Made by a program: the position numbers and the translations under genes | Notes under the pieces: model-generated | The model's input: the letters and a program-made list of their open reading frames with translations, nothing else | The model's database searches: none | What the model was told of the DNA's origin: nothing | Part shown: in pieces, positions 1 to 8,506 of the stretch | Layout: every line of letters starts with the position of its first letter | Numbering within the stretch: the first letter of the stretch is position 1 | NCBI GenBank assembly: GCA_015179025.1 | Contig: WHUX01000604.1 | Coordinates: 1 to 17,373 of the forward strand | DNA length: 17,373 nucleotides | Source: Terfezia claveryi | Taxonomy: Eukaryota > Ascomycota > Pezizomycetes > Pezizales > Pezizaceae | Direction: 5' to 3'

Positions 1-11
1 AGAATCGGCCG

Positions 12-39
12 TGCCACTACAACAAAAAGTGTAGTGGCA
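12..39. repeat. Short perfect hairpin
   Basis: Ten-base arms (TGCCACTACA at 12-21 and its exact reverse complement at 30-39) flank an 8-base A-rich loop. No gene is next to it and nothing shows that it is a transcription terminator. It may be part of the inverted-repeat material of the first kilobase. Confidence 0.5.
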
Positions 40-112
40 GCAAGCACAAAGAGTCAGGGTAAGTAACATGACCGAGTTAGGCTTTCAACTACAGTTACCA
101 ACAGTACAGATG

Positions 113-212
113 ACGCTTGATACTGTTCTCGTGCCAAGACTCTAGGTATCTGTCGCGAAATAATTATTTCTGCTGCGCCAGCTAAGAGTCTGGTAGTAAA
201 CACCTCCGAAAT
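113..212 (-). repeat. Inverted-repeat copy A (partner at 3305-3393)
   Basis: This ~90-bp stretch is found again in reverse orientation at 3305-3393. Bases 123-145 match the reverse complement of 3371-3393 at 21 of 23 positions, and ACACCTCCGAAAT at 200-212 is an exact reverse complement of 3305-3317. Each copy also folds on itself, because CCAAGACTCT near one end faces AGAGTCTGG near the other (134-143 and 185-193 here). This resembles a small hairpin transposable element or the ends of a larger fold-back structure. No coding sequence is involved. The family identity is unknown. Confidence 0.7.
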
Positions 213-318
213 TGACTCTAATTCAGCTCCGAGTTCGGAGCACAATGCCAACACGCTATGCAATAGGCTAGTGGCTTCGGAGCAGAATATGTAATACAAG
301 CCTCTACTGAATACAAGC

Positions 319-387
319 CTATATTGTTGCGAGCGAGCTTATACTGCTCCCAGCAAGCCCATACTGCCCCGAGCGAGCCCATACTGC
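319..387 (-). repeat. Degenerate short tandem repeat, inverted relative to 1011-1060
   Basis: Successive units reading GAGCGAGC then TTATACTGC or CCATACTGC occur here. Their reverse complement corresponds to the 15-bp units GAGCAATATAAGCTC at 1011-1060. The two blocks therefore flank the large poly-C tandem repeat in opposite orientation. No coding potential is seen. Confidence 0.5.
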
Positions 388-419
388 CCTATTCCTCTAG
401 AAATTGATCCACTTGTGCC

Positions 420-990
420 CAATTGCTGATCAAATCGCTGCTTCAAGACTGTAACACTGTATAGTTGATATCCTATGTATAGGCGCTTATAACCTCCCCT
501 CTTGCCCCCCCCCCCCCCCAACTATCATAAATGTACACCTGAACTCCGGAATAGCTTGCTAGCTCCCTAATTCACAAGTTAATCAGATAGCCAAAGAAAA
601 TCTTGCTCCGGGAGCAAACCGCTGCTCCAAGAAGTGGATAGTTAAGATCCTATGTATTAGCGCTCATGACCCCCCCCCCCCCCCCCCCACTCCCCTCCAA
701 CTTTCATAAATGTACACCTGAACTCCGGAATAGCTTGCTAGCTCCCTAATTCACAGGTTAATCAGATAGCCAAAGAAAATCTTGCTTCGGGAGCAAACCG
801 CTGCTCCAAGAAGTGGATTTAAGATATCCTATGTATTAGCGCTCATGACCCCCCCCCCCCACTCCCCTCCAACTTCATATATGTACACCTGAACTCCGGA
901 ATAGCTTGCTAGCTCCCTAGTTCACAGGTTAAAAGAATAGCCAAAGAAAATCCTGCTCTAGGAGCAAATCACTGCTCCGAGACTATAATA
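420..990. repeat. Tandem repeat of 172-179 bp with poly-C tracts, about 3.3 copies
   Basis: The block containing ATGTACACCTGAACTCCGGA begins near 520, 699 and 871, giving periods of 179 and 172 bp. A partial unit starts upstream at about 420. The first two full units and the partial upstream unit end in an uninterrupted C run: 15 C (505-519), 19 C (670-688) and 12 C (849-860). The third full unit lacks the tract and ends near 990. Inside the first full unit is a palindrome, TTGCTCC-g-GGAGCAA, which is degraded in the other two. Unit-to-unit identity is high outside the C tracts. Short frames crossing this block are by-products of the repeat. No function can be assigned. Confidence 0.85.
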
Positions 991-1010
991 CAGTGGTAGT
1001 TGAATGCACG

Positions 1011-1060
1011 GAGCAATATAAGCTCGAGCAATATAAGCTCCTCGCAGCAATATAGGCTCG
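1011..1060 (+). repeat. 15-bp tandem repeat GAGCAATATAAGCTC
   Basis: Two exact adjacent copies (1011-1025 and 1026-1040) are followed by a third diverged copy in which ATATAGGCTCG is recognisable. Each unit begins with GAGC and ends with GCTC, so it is itself a small inverted repeat. It is the inverse of the block near 319-387. Confidence 0.7.
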
Positions 1061-1150
1061 TTGTTTGGTAGTTATAGAGCTCGTTCAGCTCGCTCTGAGG
1101 ATCTAGAAGCAAGCATCCGGACCATATGGACAGAATCTAGCCCGAGCATG

Positions 1151-2040
1151 AATACTCATGCCGGAGATGTCTGAATTGCCATGGAGATGTCTGAATCACA
1201 TGCCGGAGATGTGTGAATTCGCATGTTCGAGATATGAATCATGAATGCTGAATCATGCCGGAGATTCTGAATTCTCATGTTGAGAATCTGAATGCTCATG
1301 CGGAGATGTCTGAATCTCATGTTGGAGATGTCTGAATGCTCATCGAGATGTCTGAATGCTCATGCCGGAGATGTCTGAATCTCATGCCGGAGATGTCTGA
1401 ATGCTCATGCCGGAGATGTGTGAATACTCATGCCGAGATGTCTGAATGCTCATGCCGGAGATGTCTGAATTCGCATGCCGAGATGTCTGAATGCTCATGC
1501 CGGAGATGTCTGAATTCGCATGCGAGATGTGTGAATCTCATGCCGGAGATGTCTGAATGCTTCATCGGAGATGTCTGAATGCTCATGCCGGAGATGTCTG
1601 AATTCGCATCGAGATGTCTGAATGCTCATGCCGGAGATGTCTGAATGCTCATGCCGGAGATGTCTGAATTCGCATGTTCGAGATGTCTGAATGCTTATGC
1701 CCGGAGATGTCTGAATGCTCATGCCGGAGATGTCTGAATGCTCATGCCGGAGATGTCTGAATGCTCATGCCGGAGATGTCTGAATGCCTCATGCTGGAGA
1801 TGTGTGAATGCTCATGCCGGAGATGTCTGAATGCTCATGCCGGAGATGTCTGAATTCGCAATGTTCGAGATGTCTGAATGCTCATACCGGAGATGTCTGA
1901 ATGCCTCATACCGGAGATGTCTGAATGCCTCATGCCGGAGATGTCTGAATCGCATGTTCGAGATGTCTGAATGCTCATGCCGAGATGTCTGAATTCTCAT
2001 GCCGGAGATGTGTGAATTCGCATGTTCGAGATGTCTGATT
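1151..2040. repeat. 23-bp minisatellite array, about 38 units
   Basis: The shared core GGAGATGTCTGAAT recurs with a 23-bp period, most regularly at about 1700-1800. Two unit types can be seen. One continues GCTCATGCC after the core. The other continues TCGCATGTTCGAG and creates an EcoRI-like GAATTC. The two types are interspersed, and occasional units gain or lose one to three bases. Because 23 is not a multiple of three, reading frames rotate from unit to unit; the open stretch at 1336-1578 with repeated Cys-Arg-Arg-Cys is a repeat translation, not a gene. There are no unique spacers, so this is not a CRISPR array. Confidence 0.93.
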
Positions 2041-2220
2041 TCTCTCCATCATGTCCTGTATCTAGTTGCCTCTAGGCAATAAATACCTCTTTCCCGAATA
2101 TCTGCTCGAGTGTAGCTCAGACTGCCCCTCGCACCTGCATTTGGATATGTCGCCTCCCATTAGACTCTGGTTTCGCCCCAAGTCCCCGTCGCCCCATCTA
2201 GACTCTGGTCTCGCCCAAGT
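2041..2220. other. Left flank of the module embedded in the minisatellite
   Basis: This is non-repetitive sequence between the 23-bp array and the 9-bp array. Its right part has GGATATGTCG near 2144, and ACTCTGGTTTCGCCC and ACTCTGGTCTCGCCC occur about 40 bp apart. A similar GGATATGTCG plus CTCTGGTCTCGCCCC occurs just beyond the 9-bp array near 2698-2750, so the array is bracketed by copies of a short sequence. No gene is recognised. Confidence 0.5.
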
Positions 2221-2672
2221 CGCCTGCTCGCCTCGCTTACCTTGCTCGCTTTGCTTGCCCTGCTCGCTTTGCTTGCCCTGCTCGCTTTGCTTTTCCTGCT
2301 CGCCTTGCTTGCCTTGCCTGCCTTGCCTGCCTTGCCTGCCCTGCTCGCTTTGCTTGCCCTGCTTGCCCTGCTCGCCTTGCTCGCCTTGCTTGCCTTGCCT
2401 GCCTCGCTTGCCCTGCTCGCTTTGCCTTGCCTTGCTTGCCGTGCCTGCCCTGCTCGCCTTGCTTGCCTTGCTGCCTCGCTTGCCCTGCTCGCTTTGCTTG
2501 CCTGCTCGCCTTGCTTGCCCTGCTCGCCTTGCTTGCCCTGCTCGCCTTGCTTGCCTTGCCTTGCTTGCCTTGCCTTGCTCGCTTTGCTGCTTGCTTGCCT
2601 TGCTTGCCTTGCTTGCCCTGCTGCCTGCTTGCCCTGCTTGCCTTGCTCGTGCCTGCCTCGCCCTGCTCGCTC
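2221..2672. repeat. 9-bp-periodic pyrimidine-rich array (CCTGCTCGC / YTTGCTTGC)
   Basis: About 50 consecutive 9-mers alternate between CCTGCTCGC and variants of TTTGCTTGC or CTTGCCTGC, often paired as an 18-bp dimer. The + strand is almost purely C, T and G, with hardly any A. Since 9 is divisible by three and the unit holds no stop in most frames, long open frames arise on both strands: Leu/Cys/Pro/Ala-rich on + and Ala-Ser-Lys or Ala-Arg-Gln-rich on -. Two overlapping frames on the - strand exceed 200 codons. Nothing outside the array (initiation context, unique domain, codon bias) supports translation, so I call it a repeat and not a gene. Confidence 0.9.
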
Positions 2673-2837
2673 CTGCCTCCCCTCCCACCGCTGGTTTGGA
2701 TATGTCGTCCCGCTCGACACTGGCCTTGTTGGAGCTCTGGTCTCGCCCCTAGCTCGTAGCCCTCCTAGCTCACCCCCGACACCCGCATAAGCCCACTTAC
2801 GCGAGTGCTGGCCTTGCCCCGCCACCGATTCATAACA
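2673..2837. other. Right flank of the embedded module
   Basis: GC-rich unique sequence separates the 9-bp array from the resumption of the 23-bp minisatellite. It shares GGATATGTCG and CTCTGGTCTCGCCCC with the left flank. Open frames entering from the array end here without any recognisable domain. Confidence 0.45.
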
Positions 2838-2915
2838 ATACTCATGTTTGAGATATCTGAATACTCATGCTGGAGACGTGTGAATTCGCATGCCGGAGAT
2901 GTCAGAATACTCGGC
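2838..2915. repeat. Displaced tail of the 23-bp minisatellite
   Basis: About three diverged units with the GAGATATCTGAAT or GGAGATGTCAGAAT core follow the embedded module. They match the units ending at 2040. The ~800-bp module at 2041-2837 therefore sits inside what was probably one array. Confidence 0.8.
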
Positions 2916-2975
2916 TATCAATATTCAATCCTATAGTGTATGTTCTCTCCGCTAGGAGTGGAATACCTCTATACC

Positions 2976-3080
2976 TGAGCAGGATTGTATGACCTGGAGC
3001 AGGACTGGAGCAGGAGTAGATGAGCTGGAGCAAGATTATATGACCTTGAGCAGGATTTTATGAGCCAGAGAAAGTTTTAT
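2976..3080 (+). repeat. Degenerate ~27-bp tandem repeat (GAGCAGGATT..ATGA)
   Basis: Four to five imperfect units contain GAGCAGGATTGTATGACCTG, GAGCAAGATTATATGACCTT, GAGCAGGATTTTATGAGCC and similar sequences. No open frame is associated. A poly-A run of 16 bases follows at 3190-3205 in otherwise unremarkable sequence. Confidence 0.65.
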
Positions 3081-3304
3081 AGCTCTGAAAGGTCTGCTCT
3101 GGGCATTGTGGAGCTGGGCGGAGCAAAGCAAAGGTATGGGCTAAACAAAGTGCTGTTGTTCTGTGTCAGTATTTGCTCCATTATCATAGAAAAAAAAAAA
3201 AAAAATATGAAATGCAGCTCATAACAACGCTAGTACCTCCGAAACAGGCTATGCACACGCTAACATCTCCGGGAATCTTGGCACCGGAGATGATTTCGGA
3301 GATG

Positions 3305-3393
3305 ATTTCGGAGGTGTATAGTCCCAGACTCTCTTCTGATTAAATCGCAGAAGCGAATGCCAAGATCAGGCTAGAGTCTGGGTACGAGAACAG
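3305..3393 (+). repeat. Inverted-repeat copy B (partner at 113-212)
   Basis: This is the reverse-orientation homologue of the 113-212 segment, with an exact 13-base match at one end and 21 of 23 at the other. The middle differs between the copies. Internally, CCAGACTCT at 3324-3332 faces CTAGAGTCTGG at 3371-3381, so this copy can also form a stem. Just upstream, GGAGATGATTTC is duplicated in tandem (3292-3315). Confidence 0.7.
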
Positions 3394-3681
3394 CTTGATA
3401 CAAGCATATCGTCCGGACGGCGAAGAATATGCTTATAACCAAATATATTCTTATATCACGAGAAAATGAGTAAGTATAGAATAAATTCGGAAAAGTTGCG
3501 GAATAGCATCATCAATATGACAGAAGTATACAGGAGAAAATAAAAGATATACGGAAGTACAGGGCCAGAATCTCAAGAGGAGGAGAGCCATAATTTGCAA
3601 AGTAGCGATTGTGTATTGAGCTTCGTTATGTCGTATAAATTCTTCTATGTTATTGTAAACGTTGCAGAGCGGGGTTATTTC
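3394..3681. other. AT-rich sequence with no gene seen
   Basis: AT-rich unique sequence with fragments of the GATACAAGCAT / AATATGCTTAT family near its left end. No frame of note and no RNA gene pattern. Confidence 0.5.
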
Positions 3682-3911
3682 GTGCCAACCAGACTAGGTT
3701 TTTCTTATCGATAAGCCTCTTTGAGGCTTACTGTAGTACATCGCCTGATACAAGCATACTATGGTGACTAAGCGAAAAAAATAAGAATATTCTAGTGTCC
3801 AAAATATGCTTATTCACTATGTGGGACCGGCGGATTGTATGCGATATATCCTTATATCTGGTATGCTTGTATCGAGCATATGTAGGCGGGGCTGTTGTGC
3901 CAACCAGACTA
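3682..3911. mobile_element. MITE-like hairpin element, no coding capacity
   Basis: The 15-base sequence GTGCCAACCAGACTA occurs at 3682-3696 and again in direct orientation at 3897-3911. Between them, GATACAAGCATAC (3747-3759) has an exact inverted partner at 3861-3873. Further copies of GATACAAGCAT and AATATGCTTAT lie at 3396-3435 and 3795-3815, and the outer motif resembles TCGTGCCAAGACTCTAGG of the 113-212 repeat. A palindrome CTTATCGATAAG (3704-3715) overlaps a stem TAAGCCTC-ttt-GAGGCTTA (3712-3730). This looks like a small non-autonomous hairpin element or pieces of several. I found no target duplication, so the boundaries are tentative. Confidence 0.4.
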
Positions 3912-4940
3912 CACTCAACAGTTCGACCTAATTGTTCCCCATTACCACAGCCGATACGCCATAATATAATTGAACACATTTTATCAAACATAGTTAGCAG
4001 GGTGCACTATGTAGAAACAATTGAGTCAGTGCTGTATATCAAGTGAGCTTTGAAAGACAAGGATTAGCGACGATTTGTAGCTATCCGAGCCTCAACAGGA
4101 AGGAATAAAACATGACAGAGGTCAACCATGGCTTATACTATGTTACATATTCCACTGTCATTCATCAGACTGAACTGTCATCGTTGTAAACCACAATCAC
4201 ACGCATAATGTAAAAATCGTGTTGGAACAAGTCTGCTCGGCAGCTACACCACCGCTCTCGAAATTGGCAATTCTGAACATCCACCGTAGGCTAACAGTCC
4301 CATGGGTCGAAACCACTTATCAGATATCACGGCCCTAACTCATAACTCTCAGTGTACGTCTGTTGGGTACTCGACGTTCCATCACATCCCGGTCATTCCA
4401 CATACACCACAGGAGCCGCAGGAGGACATTCCAAGGGCTCTCAGGGGGTTCTCCAGTTTATCAGGGAATCAATGACAAAGTAATGTCAGGTGAGTTGGCG
4501 AAACACTCCAGTGTGCTCATAAACTCACGTACTCCTATTTGCTTCCCTAGAGTGCTTACTGCAATTTCCCTTGTGACTGTAGTTAAGCATAGACTGACTT
4601 ACATTATGAAAATCCCAGCGGTTTTAATAGTCACAGAACGCTTAGCCGGAGATACGATACGCACTGGATAATTATAAAAAATATGAAAACCTACTGCCAG
4701 GAGTGCAGGGACTAGTGCCGGCACTGACACAGACAAGTAGCCTCAGGTTGTTGCTAGCGAAGACCCAGACTATTTTCTATAGCCTCTGGCCGAATCTAGC
4801 ACACAGCAGTTAACAGTCACCGGAAGGAGTCAACTGTGCCTACACTGCGACAGTCCCAGAGATGAAAAATCCCGGATGATGGGGCTGAAATGGCCTACAG
4901 GGCAATTGAGATGCCCCAACAAGGAGGTGGGCCATGAACA
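3912..4940. other. Unique sequence, one unrecognised open frame
   Basis: One open frame of 102 codons lies on + at 4363-4671. It is Ser, Arg and Thr rich and I recognise no domain in it. A GTGAGT..CCCTAG segment inside it (4489-4551, 63 bases, no stop) resembles a fungal intron but is not needed to keep the frame open. Upstream of 4363 and downstream of 4671 all frames are broken. I cannot tell a decayed gene from chance. Confidence 0.25.
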
Positions 4941-5258
4941 GGTTTCGAACATGCGGGCTCGGAGTTTGTTCGACAGCCCTGGGTAGCTTCTCTAAAGGGG
5001 ATCGAATATGAGAAGTTTGAGTGTACCCACAACACCCAACGCCGAGTGCAAATCACGACGGTTGTCCCCTGGCACACAATCGTGCGATTTGGCGACCAGC
5101 TTTGTAAGGTTCTTACTGAATCTGTGGATGACACAAACATCAATCAATGGAGTCCCACTTTTGGGCAGAGGATTAGGAACATCACTTCCGTAGAGTGCAT
5201 CTATCAATTTGCGTCACACAAATCTAATGCAGTCCCTTCACGCCTAGAACTTCATTAA
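4941..5258 (+). pseudogene. Possible protein-coding remnant, unrecognised
   Basis: The + frame is open for about 106 codons from just after a TGA at 4938 to a TAA at 5256-5258. The translation has a balanced, protein-like composition (for example VVPWHTIVRFGDQLCK). The frame continues upstream to about 4740 if two TGA and two TAG stops are ignored, which would fit transition-type decay. Counter-evidence: the - strand is also open at 4992-5207 and 4895-5143 with equally plausible composition, there is no convincing start codon context, and I recognise no family. Confidence 0.25.
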
Positions 5259-5261
5259 GAC

Positions 5262-5317
5262 GTAAGGTAACTCACCGTGCTTGGCATATTCTTAATGCTA
5301 ACATTCTGGTGTTCTAG
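5262..5317 (+). other. Fungal-type intron-like segment
   Basis: GTAAGG at 5262, a branch-site-like TGCTAACA at 5296-5303 and TTCTAG ending at 5317 define a 56-base segment with textbook spacing for a filamentous-fungal intron. It begins four bases after the TAA that closes the 4941-5258 frame, and the following sequence gives only a 17-codon frame. It could be an intron in an untranslated region, part of a decayed gene, or coincidence. Confidence 0.3.
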
Positions 5318-6330
5318 GCAGCACAGACATGAAAGACTACGTTTTGTCGACCACGTGGGAGCTAGGTGCTAGTGGATGTTGAGTACCGTGTGGTACTGTA
5401 GTATTAAAAAAGTGTTGGCTCCTTCTCAAAAGGATTCACGGCGATTGTCTCTATGACTCCCGAGCGTTGGACATTTGCTCGTAATAACTCCGTGATTGGG
5501 TTGCCAGCAATAATCATGTCAATTCAGCACTAAATTCCCGAAGTCGAACATTCGGATCCACCACATCATCGTGAAAGGGAAAGAGACAAGGGGCCTGATG
5601 GAAGACCGAATCCTCCCTCCTCTGACCACGGGATAAAACTGGACATCAAGGCCATTGTTTTGGGGACTGAAGCATGGTAGGGGTGTTTAGGGAACAGAGC
5701 GTACATATGGCTGTACCACCGTGGTCGTACTTATATTAGCAATCTACATGGTTTGGAGACTGGAATAGCGACCCCCCTCCGTGTTTTTCCATAGTGAGAA
5801 TCATAATATACAGATAATAAATGCTTGAAACTCGTTGGTATCCCAAGTTCAGTGCTTGTCATCATGATTGGTATTTACAGCTTTTGACATCTCCACGAAG
5901 GAAGTAACTCCAAGGTCTGCGGAACAAATCAAGGACAAAGTTTTGAACATCCGGAGATAGGAGGTCTAATCCCCGGTGGTGGCGACACGTGCTAACTATT
6001 CCATTTCGTAACAGTGTTTGGCACAGCCTCACCAAGTTGCTCAGAAAATTTCCTCCCTTCCCCGATACACTGCCCTGGATCGGGAGGAAACCCCTACTCC
6101 ACACCCTGTCACCACCAAGCCCCACGAGTGTCTCAGCAGACTATACACAGTTGTCAAAAATCTCTCCTGGGACCTATAACCGAATGTTATTGCGTCGCCA
6201 GAATACTCCCCTTAGAACCTGATGCGGGTAAAAAATATACCAAAGTATAAACATGACATGATCCTGAAGAATTTTCACAAAAGCCTCAAAAGAAATCTCA
6301 AGACACCTTGTCTCATGGCCAGGTACAGGT
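5318..6330. other. Unique sequence with no gene supported
   Basis: Only short overlapping frames are present on both strands (for example - 5862-6125 and + 5989-6222). They shadow one another and show no recognisable domain. No repeat, tRNA-like B box or other structured element was seen. Confidence 0.4.
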
Positions 6331-6383
6331 GGAATGCTTAGAGGATTGCTTTTGGTACTTGTTTACCCAGCTGGCATAACGCA

Positions 6384-6439
6384 GTGGGTGGGGGAGGGAG
6401 AGAGAGAAAAAGAGAGAGAGAGGAGGGAAAGAAAGAAAA
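6384..6439 (+). repeat. Purine-rich GA microsatellite
   Basis: Runs of GAGAGAGA, AAAGAGAGAG and GAAAGAAAG form a nearly pure purine tract of about 55 bases on the + strand. Two short open frames pass through it only because it lacks stops. Confidence 0.85.
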
Positions 6440-6548
6440 CTGGATCAGAGGAGATATCACGAGTCCCTTTGTTAGAATGCCGTGCATGTCATGTCACAAG
6501 CAATTTCGCCCATACCTACCTAGCTATGCCACAAGACAAACCTCGTTC

Positions 6549-6650
6549 AGCATATATGGCGTGCGCCATACATATGGTATGCTTCACAACATATATGGCG
6601 CATACAAGTACATATATCTTGTTCATTTCCTACTAGATAGATAGATAGAT
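6549..6650. repeat. CATATATGGCG palindromes and GATA microsatellite
   Basis: TATGGCG-tg-CGCCATA at 6555-6570 is a perfect 7-base stem with a 2-base spacer, and CATATATGGCG recurs near 6590. A GATA tetranucleotide run lies at 6633-6650. The rest of the interval to 7055 has no gene I can support. Confidence 0.6.
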
Positions 6651-7055
6651 TTCATCTACACGAGTTCGGAGCTTAATACAAAGCCCTTCTATCTCTGCAC
6701 TGTTCACACGGCTTCACATATTGATATTGATATTCGTATATTCCTTTACTGGACTCACGACTCACTCTGATCACCTATTCTCATACACCCTACGGTACCA
6801 CACTGGAATGTACATTACTCTGGATTCCAGTGGCTCGTGATGGACACTTTATTGGGGCAATATATGAATAAGGTGTTTGCTATAAATTATACAATAAATT
6901 TTCTCACGGGTTCGGGCCTTAGCATCGGTAATAGGGCCTGAATAGGGCTATGGGCCCAGAGCAATTTCCTATAACGTATAGCTAATATGTGAGACTCAGG
7001 TATTTAGGCTAGCGGATAAACATAGGGTTTTGGGAATTATTGTCTCAGTCTGAAG
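6651..7055. other. AT-rich unique sequence, nothing recognised
   Basis: No frame above about 60 codons, no tandem repeat and no RNA motif was found here. Confidence 0.4.
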
Positions 7056-7990
7056 TTGATTGATTATTACCTTGAACTTTCTGGATCCGGTACCCCTTTT
7101 CCTTTTTTTTTAAAAAAAGAAATACTCCTTACTCCATTCAATCCCAGTAAGGGGACCATGAGGCCACCCGGAAACGCGGGTGGATTCAGGACAAGGAAGG
7201 TTAATCTGCCAGGCCCGGCGCCTATATACCGCAAATTAACAAATAACAAACTTAAGAGCCCAAGGGGCAGGAAAAATCCAAAGCTCAAGTAGGACGGACC
7301 CCCATATAGTGTAATAGAAAAAATGGAAGAAAGAGTCATGAAACCATAGAAGAAAGTGTCGTGAAGCAGCAAAATGTCGTGAAACGAGATTACCCCAATT
7401 CCAAATCCATCTCAGGGGCCACCCCTGCCGGCCATCTGTCTGTACAGGAAATTGAAAAAAGCCTCTACCGCGTCCTAGGCCTTATCCTCCTCTTTAATCC
7501 ATATGGGACGGTTGATGTCCTCCCAGTCCTTGATACTGCATCCGGTACCCTAGAACAGCGTCAATCATCGAACGAATACAAATCTTCCACCTCAATTGTT
7601 TGATGCAAATACCAAACCTCCGAGCTTCGTAAATCGTATAGTATTCTCCAGTGGTATTCATGAGAGATGGGGGAACGTTTCCGCCAAGTATCATACCGTA
7701 GTCTCGAGACGGTTTGGCCATGGCTCTCAGAGTATTTTGACGTCTCAGGCCAGGCGTGAAATTTAACAACTCTCTCTATTATAGACCCGAAAGCTATTAA
7801 TCCGGAAGTCTATATAACGCCAGAAGACCTCATAGTTGAGGAAAAGCTGCTTTGCGTATTTGAATGAAGTGACTATGGAGGGAGATTTGCCTCTGGTGAT
7901 TGCGGGATATTCAGAATGATGACTGCCATGGTCTATACAGATATGTAGCGTACGCAGTTATCTATTGAATCATGCAATTCTCGCGAGCCG
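7056..7990 (-). other. ORF-bearing unique stretch, possible decayed gene
   Basis: The - strand shows frames at 7494-7769 (91 codons) and 7067-7372 (101 codons), the latter rich in Leu, Phe and Gly and hydrophobic in its first half. Between and upstream of them other - frames give protein-like runs broken by single stops, such as WEDINRPIWIKEEDKA near 7500. The + strand is open at 7056-7292 as well. A palindromic T8A7 block lies near 7103-7119. I recognise no family and cannot join the pieces with confidence. A decayed multi-exon gene is one possibility; chance is another. Confidence 0.2.
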
Positions 7991-8506
7991 GCTCGTCTCC
8001 AGGCCTACCCGATGTCTCGTCCCAGGCGTGACCCCACCATCCCTCCTCTCCCTTTGTAGTTTTCCGCATAACTTGCTCGGCCGTCTGAAATCACCCCAAT
8101 TCCTTTACCATCTCTGAAGGCGAGTTTCCACTTCCTCTAAACCTTTTCCCTAGTTTTGTAGGTTTGAAGGATTTGATGTAAATGATCTATCTGATGTGCA
8201 GCTGGCTAGAATGCCGGATTGCAGGTCATGCAAAGGAATAGTCCCTAATGTACGTGATGTGAAAATTAACAGATAACAACACGATGAACAACATTGATAA
8301 AATCCTGACATCGTAACTGTTGGAACGCACATCCGGCACACCCGCTATCCAGGAAAAGGATCACCGCCGCCGGTAACCACCAACGCCGTCAACCACCGAT
8401 ATTGCCGAAACCACCACTTTTCAGCTGAACGCAAGAGTCATACTATCGTATACACAATCATCTTACGTTCGTACATACGCAATCATTATTATTAATTATT
8501 TGCGTA
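7991..8506. other. Sequence upstream of the Copia element, nothing recognised
   Basis: Only one short - strand frame (8150-8341) is present and it has no recognisable domain. Near the junction, CGTATACACAATCAT and CGTACATACGCAATCAT are imperfect direct repeats (about 8446-8488). Confidence 0.4.

Noticed and set aside
1336..2000. Cys-rich and His/Ser-rich ORFs, and a possible CRISPR array
   Set aside because: Frames come from the 23-bp minisatellite. Units are directly adjacent with no unique spacers, so it is not CRISPR.
2062..2825. Overlapping ORFs of 110 to 228 codons on both strands
   Set aside because: They are translations of the 9-bp array; they overlap each other on both strands and have no unique domain.
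4920..4960. tRNA gene suggested by GGTTTCGAACATGC
   Set aside because: It resembles a B box loosely, but no A box, acceptor stem or anticodon arm can be drawn around it.
4895..5143. - strand ORF as a separate gene
   Set aside because: It overlaps an equally plausible + frame; without homology I cannot choose, so only one ambiguous remnant is listed.
6334..6644. Two + ORFs with Arg/Glu/Lys-rich segments
   Set aside because: They run through the GA microsatellite and have no recognisable domain on either side.
7056..7292. Possible organelle-derived (NUMT) insertion
   Set aside because: The idea came only from the look of the translation; I recognise no organellar gene and composition does not stand out.
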